From Magnaporthiopsis rhizophila (Eukaryota > Ascomycota > Sordariomycetes > Magnaporthales > Magnaporthaceae), in NCBI GenBank assembly GCA_003049465.1, contig PYSS01000194.1, positions 1 through 43,896 on the forward strand: a stretch of DNA of 43,896 nt, given 5' to 3'. Numbering within the stretch: position 1 is the first letter of the stretch; each line of letters begins with the position of its first letter. This document shows positions 30,888 to 41,184 of this stretch, piece after piece. The translations under genes and the position numbers were made by a program. Below the pieces are notes generated by a model that ran no database searches, had not been told where the DNA came from, and saw nothing but the letters and a program-made list of their open reading frames with translations.

Positions 30888-32597
30888 CTAGGACTCGGAG
30901 CTGACCAGGAGCGTCTCGAGCATGCCGCCCGTCTGGCAGGCCATCTGCGCCCTCTCGACCTCGCGCACGACCTGGCTGCGCAGGTTGCGGAACCCGCGCT
31001 CGAGCTCGGGCGACCGGTCCGCGAATTCGGCGTACTGGTCGAGCAGGTGCAGGCCGACGTCGACGCAGACCGACACGTAGCGCGGGTCGACGACGTGCCG
31101 GCACGCCCACTGCAGCACCGGCTGCACCGTCTCCTCGTCGCGGCCCTCGAGCGCGTGCGACAGCGCGCTGCGGTGCCGCAGCGCCGTCAGGCACGACAGC
31201 ACCGCCGACCGGCTGGCCTCGCCCGACCCCGGGTCCAGCACCCGGTCCAGGGCCTGTCGGTAGCGCTGGTGCCGCAGGTCCTGCTGCCACCGCGGCTCCT
31301 TGACGGCGCGCCGCCTGCGCCCGCCACGCGTGGCCGCGGCGCCGCCTTTTGCCGTCACGGCCGAGTCGCCAATGACAAAGTCGGCCGACAGCCCGGCCTT
31401 GTCGAGCGCGAGCGAGTGCGCGGCCGCCCGCTTCCTCTTTTCGCGGGCTGCATCGCCCGCGCGCAGGTCTGCAATGTCGGTCGCCGTCCTGGCCGCCTCG
31501 AGCTCGCGGGCCCGGTCGGCGGCCGCACCGGCGAGGCGGGTGCGTATGCTGAGCAGGCCCGAGGCCATGCCGACGGCGAGGTGGCGGTCCGAGGCGGCCG
31601 CGCCCGCCGTCACCACCGCCACGGACAGTACGGGCGAGGGGTACTTGATGCTGGCCGCGACGTTCCAGCTGCCCGACTCGGCGTCGTAGATCTTGACGTG
31701 GCCATCCAGCCCGCCCGAGAGCACGCGACGGCCGTGGCTGGCCAGACAGAGCGACGTCACCGTCTTCTGGTGGTTTGTGAGGGTCCGAATGGGGCGGGCG
31801 TGCACGACGTCGAGCACCGAGATGGAGTTGCCCGAGGCGGCGAGGATGGTGGTGCCCGAGGGCAGCGGCAGCACGGCCTCGACCGGGGCCTGGTGGGCAA
31901 ATGTCAGGACGGCGGGGCCGGGCACGCGGGCGTCCCAGAGGCGCACGGTCGAGTCGTAGGAGCCGGTGACGAGGATGTTGCCGCCGCCGCCAGGACCGGC
32001 AGGGCCGGTCATGAAGGCGCCGCTGCGCACGTAGTCCTGATGGCCCACAAAGGTGCGGACGGGGTCGGCCGAGGGTAGGTCCCAGAGGCGGACCGTCTTG
32101 TCGTCGGAGCAGCTCATAAGCGTCGTCAGCTCGGCGGGGCGCGGCGACCACTTGGTGACCCAGACGGGCTGCTTGTGGACGTTCCAGGTGCGCAGGACGG
32201 CGGCGCGGCTGGAGCCGGCGACGTCGAAGACCTGCATGCGGCCCGTGTCGTCACCAGCGAGGAGGACGCGGCCGTCGGGGCGGATCTCGCCGCAGCGCGC
32301 GGCGGCGTCGAAGCGGCCGATGGTCTTGAGCGGCTCGCGGCGGCGGATGCTGTAGACGTCGACGCGGGGGCCGGCGGTGACGGCGAACAGGTCGTTGTTC
32401 TTGGCCGCCGACGTGGACGAGGCCGAGGTGTAGGAGCCCGTCGAGGCGGGGAAGCTGATGTGCGAGACGGGCCATGACGCCGTCGACGTGTGCGACTTCT
32501 GGTTCGTGAAGGATTTCCAGTACTTTTGCTCGGCCGTGACGGGCGACGGGCCCGCAGGCAGCTTCAATTGCTGTAGTGGCACAACCTCGGCCGCCAT
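30888..32597 (-). CDS. UTP15: UTP15, U3 snoRNP/small-subunit processome WD40 protein
   Basis: A single exon of 569 residues. The first ATG is at 32597 (MAAEVVPLQQLKLP); the frame upstream lacks an ATG. The N-terminal half is a WD40 propeller: TGSYDSTVRLWDARVPGP, SCSDDKTVRLWDLPSADPV, RTFVGHQDYVRSGAF and SGGLDGHVKIYDAESGSW are clear blades, over about 40-345. YWKSFTNQKSHTS near the start is typical of UTP15. After a linker, the C-terminal UTP15 domain (about 400-550) has RYRQALDRVL, LRHRSALSHALEGRDEETVQ and PVLQWACRHVVDPRY. UTP15 belongs to the t-UTP subcomplex acting in pre-18S rRNA processing and rDNA transcription in the nucleolus. Very GC-rich coding sequence produces long shadow frames on both strands. 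Confidence 0.94.
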   Translation of the reverse strand: MAAEVVPLQQLKLPAGPSPVTAEQKYWKSFTNQKSHTSTASWPVSHISFPASTGSYTSASSTSAAKNNDLFAVTAGPRVDVYSIRRREPLKTIGRFDAAARCGEIRPDGRVLLAGDDTGRMQVFDVAGSSRAAVLRTWNVHKQPVWVTKWSPRPAELTTLMSCSDDKTVRLWDLPSADPVRTFVGHQDYVRSGAFMTGPAGPGGGGNILVTGSYDSTVRLWDARVPGPAVLTFAHQAPVEAVLPLPSGTTILAASGNSISVLDVVHARPIRTLTNHQKTVTSLCLASHGRRVLSGGLDGHVKIYDAESGSWNVAASIKYPSPVLSVAVVTAGAAASDRHLAVGMASGLLSIRTRLAGAAADRARELEAARTATDIADLRAGDAAREKRKRAAAHSLALDKAGLSADFVIGDSAVTAKGGAAATRGGRRRRAVKEPRWQQDLRHQRYRQALDRVLDPGSGEASRSAVLSCLTALRHRSALSHALEGRDEETVQPVLQWACRHVVDPRYVSVCVDVGLHLLDQYAEFADRSPELERGFRNLRSQVVREVERAQMACQTGGMLETLLVSSES

Positions 32598-33084
32598 GAT
32601 GCTCGTGCTGCGTGCGCTGGCTTGAACGTCGAGACTGGAGAAGGCAGCAAACAGGCGCAAACCTCACGGTTCTCGCAATTGTTCAAGATACTTTTTTTTC
32701 TGCTGCTCTCCACCGCCATTGTGGGGAGTGTCTCGTACGAGATGATTAGTCAAGTAGTCTGCCCCTGGATTCTTGTCTCCACTAGCTGCTGCACTTGCGT
32801 CAACGGAGATCTGCAGATAATAAAAAACCCCGACCGACAGATCATCGTGTGGCACACGCAAGCACACCACGAAAACAGATGTTGACAGTATAAATTTGTA
32901 TTATTGGAAGTCACCAAAGCTTGGAAACATTCATGATTTATCTTTAATCACTAATGGGTAGCATTCGAACGAATAAATAAAGGTGGTATTACAGCTAGGA
33001 TTTGTTTTCGATGTCGTGATTTTGGCTCGGATATGAGGGTCAGAGGACCTCTATTTAAGGCAATTCGAACCCCGTGTTTTCAAT
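32598..33084. promoter_or_regulatory. UTP15 upstream region and MFS 3' flank
   Basis: 487 bases, noticeably more A/T-rich than the rest, between two minus-strand genes. AATAAATAAAGG near 32972 and nearby A/T-rich words could take part in 3' end formation of either transcript. No gene is seen. Confidence 0.4.
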
Positions 33085-34905
33085 TTACATAGCATATCGA
33101 AACAGGAGCTGCGGACCGTTAGCAAATGCGTTGTTTTTTTTTTTTTTTTTTTTTGCAATAGACAAGGCACCAACCCATTCTGTTCACTTACATTATCTTT
33201 ATCCGTGACATCTTCAAAGCCTTGGCGGTCGCTGATCCTTTTCATCTCCTCAATCTCTTGGGGGCTCTTTTCTGCTAGCAGCTTGTCGCGTCTCCTGTTC
33301 TCTATCACGTACAGGAGACGCAGCGCCTGAGAGAGAACGGCGATGAGAATGAAGTTGACCAGCATGGAAGTGATGCCGCTCTTGTAGTGGGGCGCCTCCG
33401 TGTTCCTGAAGAACTGCGGACCGGCGATCTGGCCGGCGCCGAAGCACATGAAGCCCCAGCCGAGGGCCACGGAGCGTTTGGTGCTTCCGGCTACGTTCGT
33501 GCCCATCAGCCCAACGACGGCGGTGTAGGATACGGCGTGGAAGCCGAGCAGCCAGTAGCCTGCCGTCCGGCCCCATTTGTTCTCGTGAGACAGCTGTGAT
33601 ATAAGAATTGTGCCGATTATCTGGGGAAGGACACCGGTTTAGTATTGGGGCTTGTTTTATCGCCTGTCCGCATGAACGTGAACTAAACTCACCGGTGGCA
33701 CCATGGCTATGCTGGAGATGTTGAGCCGGGAGTTGGCGATTCTCGCCGCCAGCAGTCCAGATCCCACTTGCGTGATGGACTGGATGGCCGAGCTCGGCAG
33801 CGTCATGAGCGTCGTCTGCAAAGGAGTGAAGCCGAAGCCAGCGATAAGGAGCGGCCCAAACGCGAACCCTCCCGCCGGGACGGCAATGACGAACTGAAGC
33901 AGCCCGACGAGGATGACCTTGGGGTCGGTCACGGCCTCGATGACCTGCGCCATGACGAACCGCCTGCTTTTGGTCCCCATCTTGTTCTCGATCACCCGCT
34001 GGACCGCCACCACCTTTTGCTCCTCGGTGAGGAACCTGACCTTTGCCGGGCTATCAGGCACGAATATCAGGAAGACGATGCCCCAAAAGACGGTGATGGA
34101 CCCCAGAAATAGGAAAATGTACCGCCACGAGGACAAGCTGCCCTGTATGTGGCCAATGCCAAAGACGGCCAGGGCTCCAATAAAGCCGCCGAAACCGACG
34201 CAGCCCAGCCACAGCGCCGACCTCGTGGCTTGCTCGCGGCGCGTCCAAAACATGCTGGTCACGGCCACGAAGCCCGGCGAGAAGGTTGATTCAACCGCTC
34301 CCAGTATGAATCTCGCTGTGGCAAGGCCGGCAAAGTTGGAGGAGGCTGCTGTTGCCATCACGACCAATCCGCATGATATGACGCTAGCTCCGAGGAACTT
34401 GGCAATCGGGAATCTCTGTATGAGAGCAATGCCTGGGTATCTAGCAGGTAGGCCGCGTTGCGTGAGTACAAACCGACCTTGCTCACAGGGAAAAAGAAAG
34501 GGCGGTTGCCGATGCTTACTGTCCAACCAGGAAACCAAAGAAGAAGATGGATGATGCCCAAGAAAAGTCTTGCCCGGTCAGGTGGGTGTCTTGGATGATG
34601 CCATAGACGGAGCTGTTGGTCAACGAGGCCTTGTCCATGAACTGCAGGGCGTATGTGACGCAGAGACATGGCAGAATGTAAGCATCGAGCTTTCTCCGCA
34701 CAAGACGCGACTCTTCGGGGTCCAGGTCTCCGCAGGCTAGCGCTTTCGCAGCGATGCTCCCCGTCTCGTCCTGGATGTCGATGTCGCTAATGTCGGCGGC
34801 CGCGCCGGAGGTTTGGGTGTCGTCCTTGCCAGTCTCTTCCTTGGAGGACTTGGACGCCGGTCTGGCAGCCCCTGAGGCAGCCTCATCCTGGGGTTTCTCC
34901 TCCAT
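33085..34905 (-). CDS. MFS transporter, allantoate permease (DAL5-like anion:cation symporter) family
   Basis: Exons 34905-34520, 34440-33693, 33620-33192 and 33108-33085 give 528 residues. The start is the first ATG. Residues 1-75 are a Ser/Glu-rich cytosolic tail. Twelve TM segments are expected: the first starts at YILPCLCVTYALQFMDKASL, then SWASSIFFFGFLVGQYP, ASVISCGLVVMATAASSNF, and so on. Family hallmarks are FLGA-type helix starts (FPIAKFLGASV), RFILGAVESTFSPGF and MFWTRREQATRSALW after TM4, and NKWGRTAGYWLLGFHAV in the second half. The tiny last exon (24 nt) completes the family's usual C-terminus, DKDN-LLFRYAM. Family members import allantoate, nicotinate, pantothenate or dipeptides at the plasma membrane; the substrate cannot be told here. 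It is head-to-head with an M20 hydrolase gene. Confidence 0.93.
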
Positions 34906-35362
34906 GGTGGCGGTGGATGCAAGTTCGGTTTGGTGAGGTGTGCATCGCCCAGGACGGAAGAACACAATGGAGCAGGCGTCCTGGTGGCTATATGTATGTA
35001 ACCTACCCGCCCGAGCACCCAGGTATGTAAACTATCGACCAAGCCGACCCCTAAGACGGTCCAGTAAAATCGGCATTGCTGGTAAATTATCGGGGCTTTC
35101 ATTTTTTATGCTTTCGGTACATGTCTCCCATTTTCCTGGATCCTGGCAAGCTCGGCGGACCAGATCGGTCGGCAGAGACCAACGGTACTCAAGCACCGGA
35201 GAGCCCGGTCTTGGCGACAACCTTACATGCGTGACATCCATGGCATGGCGTTAGAAAATGCAACGACAAATTCAGCAAGGCCAAACTTGATTGTCAAAAG
35301 GACACACCGGGCCTCCAAGATTTTACAGGGAGAGGACGAAAGGCCATGGGCCATTCTTTACG

Positions 35363-35395
<33 letters not shown>

Positions 35396-35653
35396 TGAAT
35401 TACAGCCAGAGGACCTTGCATACTAGGTAGTACATAGAGTGAGACTACGTCCACCTGCCGGACCGGCAGCGAGAAAAAAAGGAAGACCCACAAACAGGGC
35501 GGATGCCGTGTAACATCGGTGGGGTGGAGACGCTGTCATTAAACGAGTCAACGCCATCCAGCAACAGCCCATCGACAACCAGAGAATGTCGCCCGCCCAG
35601 CTTGTCCAGCATTCTCAACTGCCCCTTTTTGTGCGCGCATTGGGTGTAACATC
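34906..35653. promoter_or_regulatory. Shared divergent promoter, MFS transporter and M20 hydrolase
   Basis: 748 bases between the two ATGs. Candidate GATA-factor (AreA/NIT2-type) sites read CGATAG (minus strand, 35032-35037) and GATAAT (minus strand, 35086-35091), 50 bases apart. A run of 31 A at 35363-35393, the longest homopolymer in the window, sits nearer the M20 gene. Functional meaning is inferred. Confidence 0.5.
35363..35393 (+). repeat. Homopolymer run of 31 A
   Basis: This is the longest of about a dozen A or T runs of 13 bases or more in the window (others include T21 at 12763, T21 at 33134, A24 at 37511 and A17 at 28534). All lie in introns, leaders or intergenic DNA. It is inside the divergent MFS/M20 promoter, where such tracts can exclude nucleosomes. 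Confidence 0.95.
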
Positions 35654-37316
35654 ATGGCTTTGATTGAAGACGACTACGTCCTGGTCTCTCCTGAAGACGG
35701 CCACACTGGAGACGATGCGGCGTGTCAAGGATTGATCGGTGATGTCAGCCGCTTCATCGATGGCATGGCCGATGAGCTGTGGCCCGTCAATAAGAAAATC
35801 CACGACACTCCCGAGACCGGATACAGGGAGTTCGTTGCGCACGATACACTGACAAGGTTCATGGCCTCCAGGCCCGGCTGGAAGGTCACACCCGCAGCCT
35901 ATGGCATGGCCACAGCCTGGGTCGCCGTTTTTGACAGCGGAAAGAAAGGCCCTGTCGTGTCGTTCAATGCGGAGATGGGTATGTATTTAAGGGTGGATGT
36001 GCTCTCTTAGCTGTTGCCCCTTTTGGCCTCGGGACCTGATGTCGATGGCGGGCTGATCAGAAGAGGGAAATTGGGTTGGCAAAATACCACCAGACGCGCT
36101 CAAGGACATCGGACATGCGTGCGGCCACAACCTGATAGCCAGCGCCTCGGTGGCAGCAGCCTTGGCCACGGCCGAGGTGGTGACCCGCCGTGACCTAGGC
36201 GGCAAGATCGTCGTCTTCGGCACACCCGCAGAAGAAGGTACATAGACGGAACCCAGCCCCGCCCATGAACCATCGACTCTTAGGAGCGAAGAAGGTGCAT
36301 ACTCACCCACGTGCGAACGTGTAGGCGGGGGAGGCAAGATCAAGCTGCTCGAAGCCGGCGCCTACAAGGAACATGGGGTCGACATCAGCCTGATGGTCCA
36401 TCCCGGCAAGACGCCCGACAGCGCCCTGGTCCACACGTCCGCTCTGACCTTTTACAAGGTGGAATACTTTGGACGCGAGGCCCACGCGGCCGCGAACCCG
36501 TGGCTCGGCATCAACGCCCTAGATGCCATGGTGACGGCAAGTACCATCGTTCTTGAAAGACGAATAATACAGGCAGTTATAGACAAGGAAAGTCGAGTTG
36601 CTGATGCTCGACTGTGAACAGGCCTACAACGCCGTGTCTGTGCTGCGGCAGCAGACCATGCCTGGAGATGTGATCCAGACATGCATCACCAACGGCGGTC
36701 TGCGGCCAAACATCATCCCCGCCTACACATCGGCAGAATGGGTAGTGCGCGCCAACACACAGGCTCGACTGGATGTTTTGAAAGAAAAAGCCGAGGCCTG
36801 CTTCAAAGCCGGAGCGACTGCCACCGGGGCAACCGTAAAAATCACAGAGCGTCAGTCGTACAAAGGTAAGAAAGAGAGATGTGTATATCAGTCGAGATCC
36901 ACGTCTTCACACACGGCTCACCGGACTGCTCACACACATTAAATAAAACAGACCACATGCCCAACTACGTGCTGGGAGCCTCCTATACGAAGCACTTCAA
37001 CGGCCTCTCGCCTCCGCACCTGATCCCGACGGATCCGGCTGTGGACGAGGTCAAGGGCCGCACCATGGCCAGCACGGACCAGGGCGACGTCAGCCACGCG
37101 TTACCGAGCCTGCACCCGGGCTTTTCCATCGACGCCCCCGGCGAGGCCAATGGGCCGCACAACCCGCAGTTCGCCGTGTCGGCCGGGACCAGGGACGCCT
37201 TTGACCGGTGCCTGCGCGCCGCCAAGGCCCTTACCGGCACGGCGCTCGACGTGCTGACCGTCGACGGGATGCTGGACCGGGTGAGGGAGGAGTGGAAGAG
37301 GGAGGTTGGCGGGTAA
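35654..37316 (+). CDS. M20-family amidohydrolase/peptidase (PM20D2-like)
   Basis: Exons 35654-35978, 36094-36237, 36325-36536, 36622-36865 and 36952-37316 give 429 residues. Metal-site motifs: FNAEMDALKDIGHACGHN (about 104-121, with the Cys-containing HACGHN of the M20D group), GTPAEEGGGGKI (EE about 155-156) and FGREAHAAANPW in the dimerisation domain. INALDAMVTAYNAVSVLRQQ spans the third intron, and SYTKHFNGL and SDQGDVSH-like TDQGDVSHALPSL close the second metal site. PM20D2-like enzymes cleave amide or unusual dipeptide bonds; others act on N-acyl amino acids. The third intron (36537-36621) is GC-AG: GCAAGT donor. No signal peptide, so cytosolic. With the divergent permease it likely handles an imported substrate. 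Confidence 0.92.
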
Positions 37317-37617
37317 AAGCTGTGTTTGCCAAATTGGTTTGTATTTTTGGATCCGGCGCCAGTCTACAGGTAGGGAATCAAACCTGTCCATTGTCTTTTT
37401 GACGTAGGCGATGGGAGACTAAAATATTCAGTTTTACAAACTTGTGCTAAACGAAGGTTAGAAGGATGCGCCATGTCGAGAAGCAAAAGGGAAAACGGCA
37501 GAAGCGACAGAAAAAAAAAAAAAAAAAAAAAAAATAACCACCAAGAAATCCTGCACAGTCTCTAGTGACCAACAACCGCTCGTCACCCTTGGAATTAAAC
37601 CATATAGGTAGGTCGCC
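37317..37617. other. Convergent 3' flanks (M20 gene and CFEM gene)
   Basis: 301 bases between convergent stops, with 24 A on the plus strand at 37511-37534, just downstream of the CFEM gene. No gene is seen. Confidence 0.5.
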
Positions 37618-38257
37618 CTACGCAACAAGGGCCGCGGCAGCCACCACAGCCAGCCCCGCCACGCCCACAGCAGTGACAGAAACGGACCGGCCGGCGCCGG
37701 CGCGCACGGGAGCGGTGCCCGTGGCCGTGGCGGCGGCGCCACCGCCAGCGCCGGACGCGTTCCCGGCAGGAGCGGTCCCCGTGGCCGCCGCGGTGCCGCC
37801 TCCTGGTTTGGCGGTGGCGGTGGCGGTGCCGCTGCCGCTGTCGCCCGCGATGGCCTTGCAGATGTCGGAGCTCACGGTTGCCAGTTCTGTTTGGTAGTAA
37901 ATGGCCTTCTATTAGTCGTTATCCTGGTGTATAAGAGCAGGGGATCAAAGAAGCAGAGGTTTGAGGAAGAGAGAGAAGAAGGGGAAAAAAAAAAAAAAAG
38001 AAAAAAAAAAACTCACTTGACAGATCTTCAACCTGGCAGCTGTTCGTCAAGCAGGTGGTGGCGGCGTTCTGGGTCTGCAGCATCTTGCTGCACATGCACT
38101 TGTAGTCGGTGAGCGAGCAGCCCGAGGTCTTGGACGCCTCGGTGAAGCACGGGAAGGCGCAGGCCGGGATCTGGGCCACGAGCGCGCCGACGTCGTCGGT
38201 GCCGGCGGCCGCAACGGCCGTGGCTGCTGCCAGGAGGAGGGCGGAGATGAAGTGCAT
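37618..38257 (-). CDS. CFEM-domain, probably GPI-anchored cell-surface protein
   Basis: Exons 38257-38017 and 37886-37618 give 169 residues. Residues 1-18 are a signal peptide (MHFISALLLAAATAVAAA). The CFEM domain (about 25-95) has its eight cysteines at 33, 37, 47, 54, 56, 69, 74 and 90; the last lies in exon 2. D51 in DYKCMC occupies the position of the axial heme-binding Asp of Candida Csa2/Rbt5 proteins. A Gly/Ala/Thr/Pro-rich linker (about 95-145) follows, and the C-terminus is a hydrophobic tail (VTAVGVAGLAVVAAAALVA) typical of GPI signals, with small residues before it. Such proteins serve in heme/iron uptake, adhesion or host interaction; which applies is unknown. Its intron is strongly T-rich just after the donor on the coding strand (A15 and A11 on the plus strand). 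Confidence 0.93.
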
Positions 38258-39757
38258 TTTGGGTGTTTCTTTTTGTGTAGATAGCCTCGTCGCAGTGGTT
38301 GATGTTGTTGATGGTAGCTGTCGTTGCTTCGTTGGCGAAAGAATGTGGGTGTGTGTTTTGTGCCAAGAACAGAAGGATCAGGAAGGAAAGAAGGCGAGGG
38401 ATACGGTCTCTGGCTTAGCTTGCTGTCCTCCTTTTACAACGAGGGTGTGGTCAAGAAGGATCTGCCCAACACTGGCCCTTACTCGAGGATGGCAGCGTCA
38501 ACTTATACCAAGTAGCTAGCTCCTTGGCGGCAAAGCCTACCCCGGCCTGCTACCTTCAGCGACGGCTCGAGATGCCAGAGGCGTCCGTGGCAAGACACCA
38601 AGACGAAGCACGTCCCTCCTCCTTTGAACCGAAGCCATCTTTGGTGTTTTCTTGCGGGCGTGGAGGTGGCGCGCTTCATGTCAAGCGTGCAGTCTAGCGA
38701 TCTGTCATGGGTCGGATGGCCTGCCGCGAGCATGGACGTCCAAAATTGCCTAGCCTGTTCCTAGCCTCGCTCGCTCGACGGACTAATTAGCGCGGGGCCA
38801 ATGTTGGTGATAGTCCACGATCTCATGCAGGGTCCCCTGCCAACAATCTCCACAGACAAGCATCCGGGTTTCAGGGACGACAGGACGAAGAGAGGGCCGA
38901 GAGAGAAAACAAAAGAGCTCCCCTGCCAAATGCGTGCAAGAATAACTGCAAAGAAAAGCGAAACAGGCTAGAGCGGAAGTCGTGATGGAGGTGTGAGGAG
39001 TGAATTTCCCGTGCGCGCAGCCGTGGCGTCTGCCCCTGAGCGTAGCGTGAAGTCAAAGCTCGTATGTTATAGTCCGAGCACGACGCTTCCGCCGCCGTCG
39101 CCGCCACTGACAAAAAAAAAAAAAATCGACGATCATAAAAAAAGAAACTCCAAGAAGAATAAAAGCAACAAAGAGACACTCAGCCCTGTGCAACCAACCA
39201 ATCGCTTCCACCCGGTGGCGAAAAGTGTCTTGTTCGTCGGAGAATACCGTCATGGCAGATCAAGCCCAGATCGCTTGATCGAGGCTCTGGCTGCTCGCGG
39301 AGGCCGTCCGCCCACTTAGGTAGCCTTCTAGCCTCGGGATCGCGTCTCAGCGCGATCGAAACTCTCGCTGTTGCCCCGGACTGGGCTCGCATGCGCTGCA
39401 GACCTGCATCTCCAGTGCGGAGCGGGGAGGATCAAGGCGCTGGCAGGTGCAGCCTGATATGACTGGCGCCCCAGTCGGTCGCACGTGTCGTCGACCTAAG
39501 CGCGGTCCCTGCAGATGCACCGAGGGGATTGAAAACTGTTGCAATGCCTGAATTACTCAATGAGATTATTGTGAGCAGTGCCACTTATATCAACAAAGAA
39601 ATAGAACAAAAACCCAAAGCCTGTCGGTATCCAAGATCATTCTGCAAAGCCGCCATGGTATCCAAACAAAAAAAGCACATCCATTATGTGCTGCAAAAAT
39701 CCAAACAAGATCAGTTTCAACCACAAGGGAAAAAAGACACCCCACTCCACACCAATG
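38258..39757. promoter_or_regulatory. CFEM promoter and 3' flank of the two-TM protein gene
   Basis: 1.5 kb with no supported gene. A TATAAG on the minus strand (38507-38502) lies about 245 bases before the CFEM ATG. A run of 14 A lies at 39112-39125. A/T-rich sequence from 39530 to 39757 suits the 3' UTR of the gene on the minus strand. Confidence 0.45.
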
Positions 39758-41184
39758 TTACCAAATCACTCCATAGCTCTTCTCCCCAGCCTGCAGGTTC
39801 CCGTGCTTGCGACGGTGCCTAACCGTCTTGGCCCAGATGAGATCCTTGATGCCCATGGCCAGGACGCCGCCGAGGAGGAAGGCGAGCAGGATGGCGATGA
39901 GGATCATGACGGCGACAGGGAGGTAGAGGGACAGGTTGATGAAGGGGAGCCAGTTGGGCGTGACGTTGTCGGGGCCGACCTCGTGCGCGGCGAGCGTGAC
40001 CTGCAGCGCGTTGAGGATGACGGTCAGGATGGCGAAGACGGTGATGATGGGCGCCAGCAGATGCTGGAGGTACGACCCCCACTGCGGCAGCAGGTGGAAG
40101 TAGGCCATCTTGTGCTTGAACAGCATCGTGGTCTTGTTGATGCGCGTCAGGCGCAGCTCGCCGTAGCGGAAGCGGTAGTTGACGTCGGCGTCCTCGATGT
40201 CCAGCACGAATGACGCCATGAAGTCGCAAAACTCCTCGTAGGTCGGGTACCTGTGGGTTGCTGTTGCTGTTGCTGTTGCGCCGTGGTTATTTCCGTCTGC
40301 CGGAGCCGGAGCCGGAGCCGGAGCCGCGCCGGGGATCTTGGGGATCAGGCGCATCTCGCAGGCCTTGTCGTAGTCGGTCTCGAACTGGATGAGATAGTAG
40401 TAGGAGCGTATGAAGCCCAGCGAGGCCTTGTAGACTTCGGGATCCGCGTCCGAGATGTAGTCCCAAAAGGCCCGGCTGTACATGTACGCGGGGATGGGCT
40501 TGATGAATATGCGGTCGTAGTACCAGACCAGGTGCAGGCCTGGGTGTTCGTTCAAGATGATGTCCCGGCCGTGGGCCTTTTGGTGGTGCAGCGGCATGAT
40601 GTGCTTGTACGCCGGAGTCTGGACCTGTTGTGTTGGGCAAAGGTGTTACGTCAGCAAACCGGCCCCGTTGTCACACCTCGATAGAAAGTTTTGGCATCAC
40701 CACAGCAGCAAGCACTTACAAAGATGTACTTCATATAAGGAAGCAGTCCATCCAGCTCGGCCGTGAGGTGCGATTCGCGCATGTACTCCAGCACACCGTC
40801 CTTGATCTCTTGGTCTCGCGGGCTGGACTTCCGACCGGCAGGATCCAGGCTGATGCGAGGCTGGCCGGGAAGAAACTGCCTCGACCTGTCCGTCGCACGC
40901 AGCCGGATCCTCTGTGTGATTTGGACAGCAGCTGGCTGGGTCGAGGCCGACGTGGTGATGGCATCGGGCGACGAGCGCTGCGGCGCTGCGGCATCGGCCT
41001 CGTCCGCGGCCTTCTCAGAAATCGAAGATGTGGCGGTTGGGCCCGGTTGGGGGACGGCCAGTCGCTGTGGATTGATCGGGATGGCCTCTATCTCAAGCGC
41101 CGCGCTGAGCTCCCTAATTCCTTGATGGACATCCTTGCGAGGGGTCGGAGGCTGGGTCGGCGCCGCTGTTGTTGTGGACGGCAT
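39758..41184 (-). CDS. Fungal two-TM protein of unknown function (DUF6601-like)
   Basis: Exons 41184-40720 and 40624-39758 give 443 residues. The start is the first ATG in frame. Residues 1-120 are disordered and Thr/Ala/Pro-rich. From about 125 the protein looks conserved: RISLDPAGRKSS, a charged helix, MKYIFVQTPAYKHIMPLHHQ spanning the intron, then KAHGRDIILNEHPGLHLVWY, FIKPIPAYMYSRAFWDYI and YPTYEEFCDFMASFVLD. Two TM segments lie near 343-363 (APIITVFAILTVILNAL) and 383-412 (LYLPVAVMILIAILLAFLLG). It ends with a basic cytosolic tail. The layout matches a fungal family I recall as DUF6601; no function is known. A short GSGAGAG-type Ala/Pro repeat and a TGTTGC-type microsatellite (about 40257-40280) sit in one loop. 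Confidence 0.82.

Noticed and set aside
30775..32151. Long minus- and plus-strand frames (416-458 codons) overlapping UTP15
   Set aside because: They are shadows of the very GC-rich UTP15 frame: Arg/Pro/Gly-rich translations with no domain features, while UTP15 shows clear WD40 repeats.
33060..33080. GGGTTCGAATTG on the minus strand, tRNA-like
   Set aside because: No T-stem pairing and no upstream cloverleaf.
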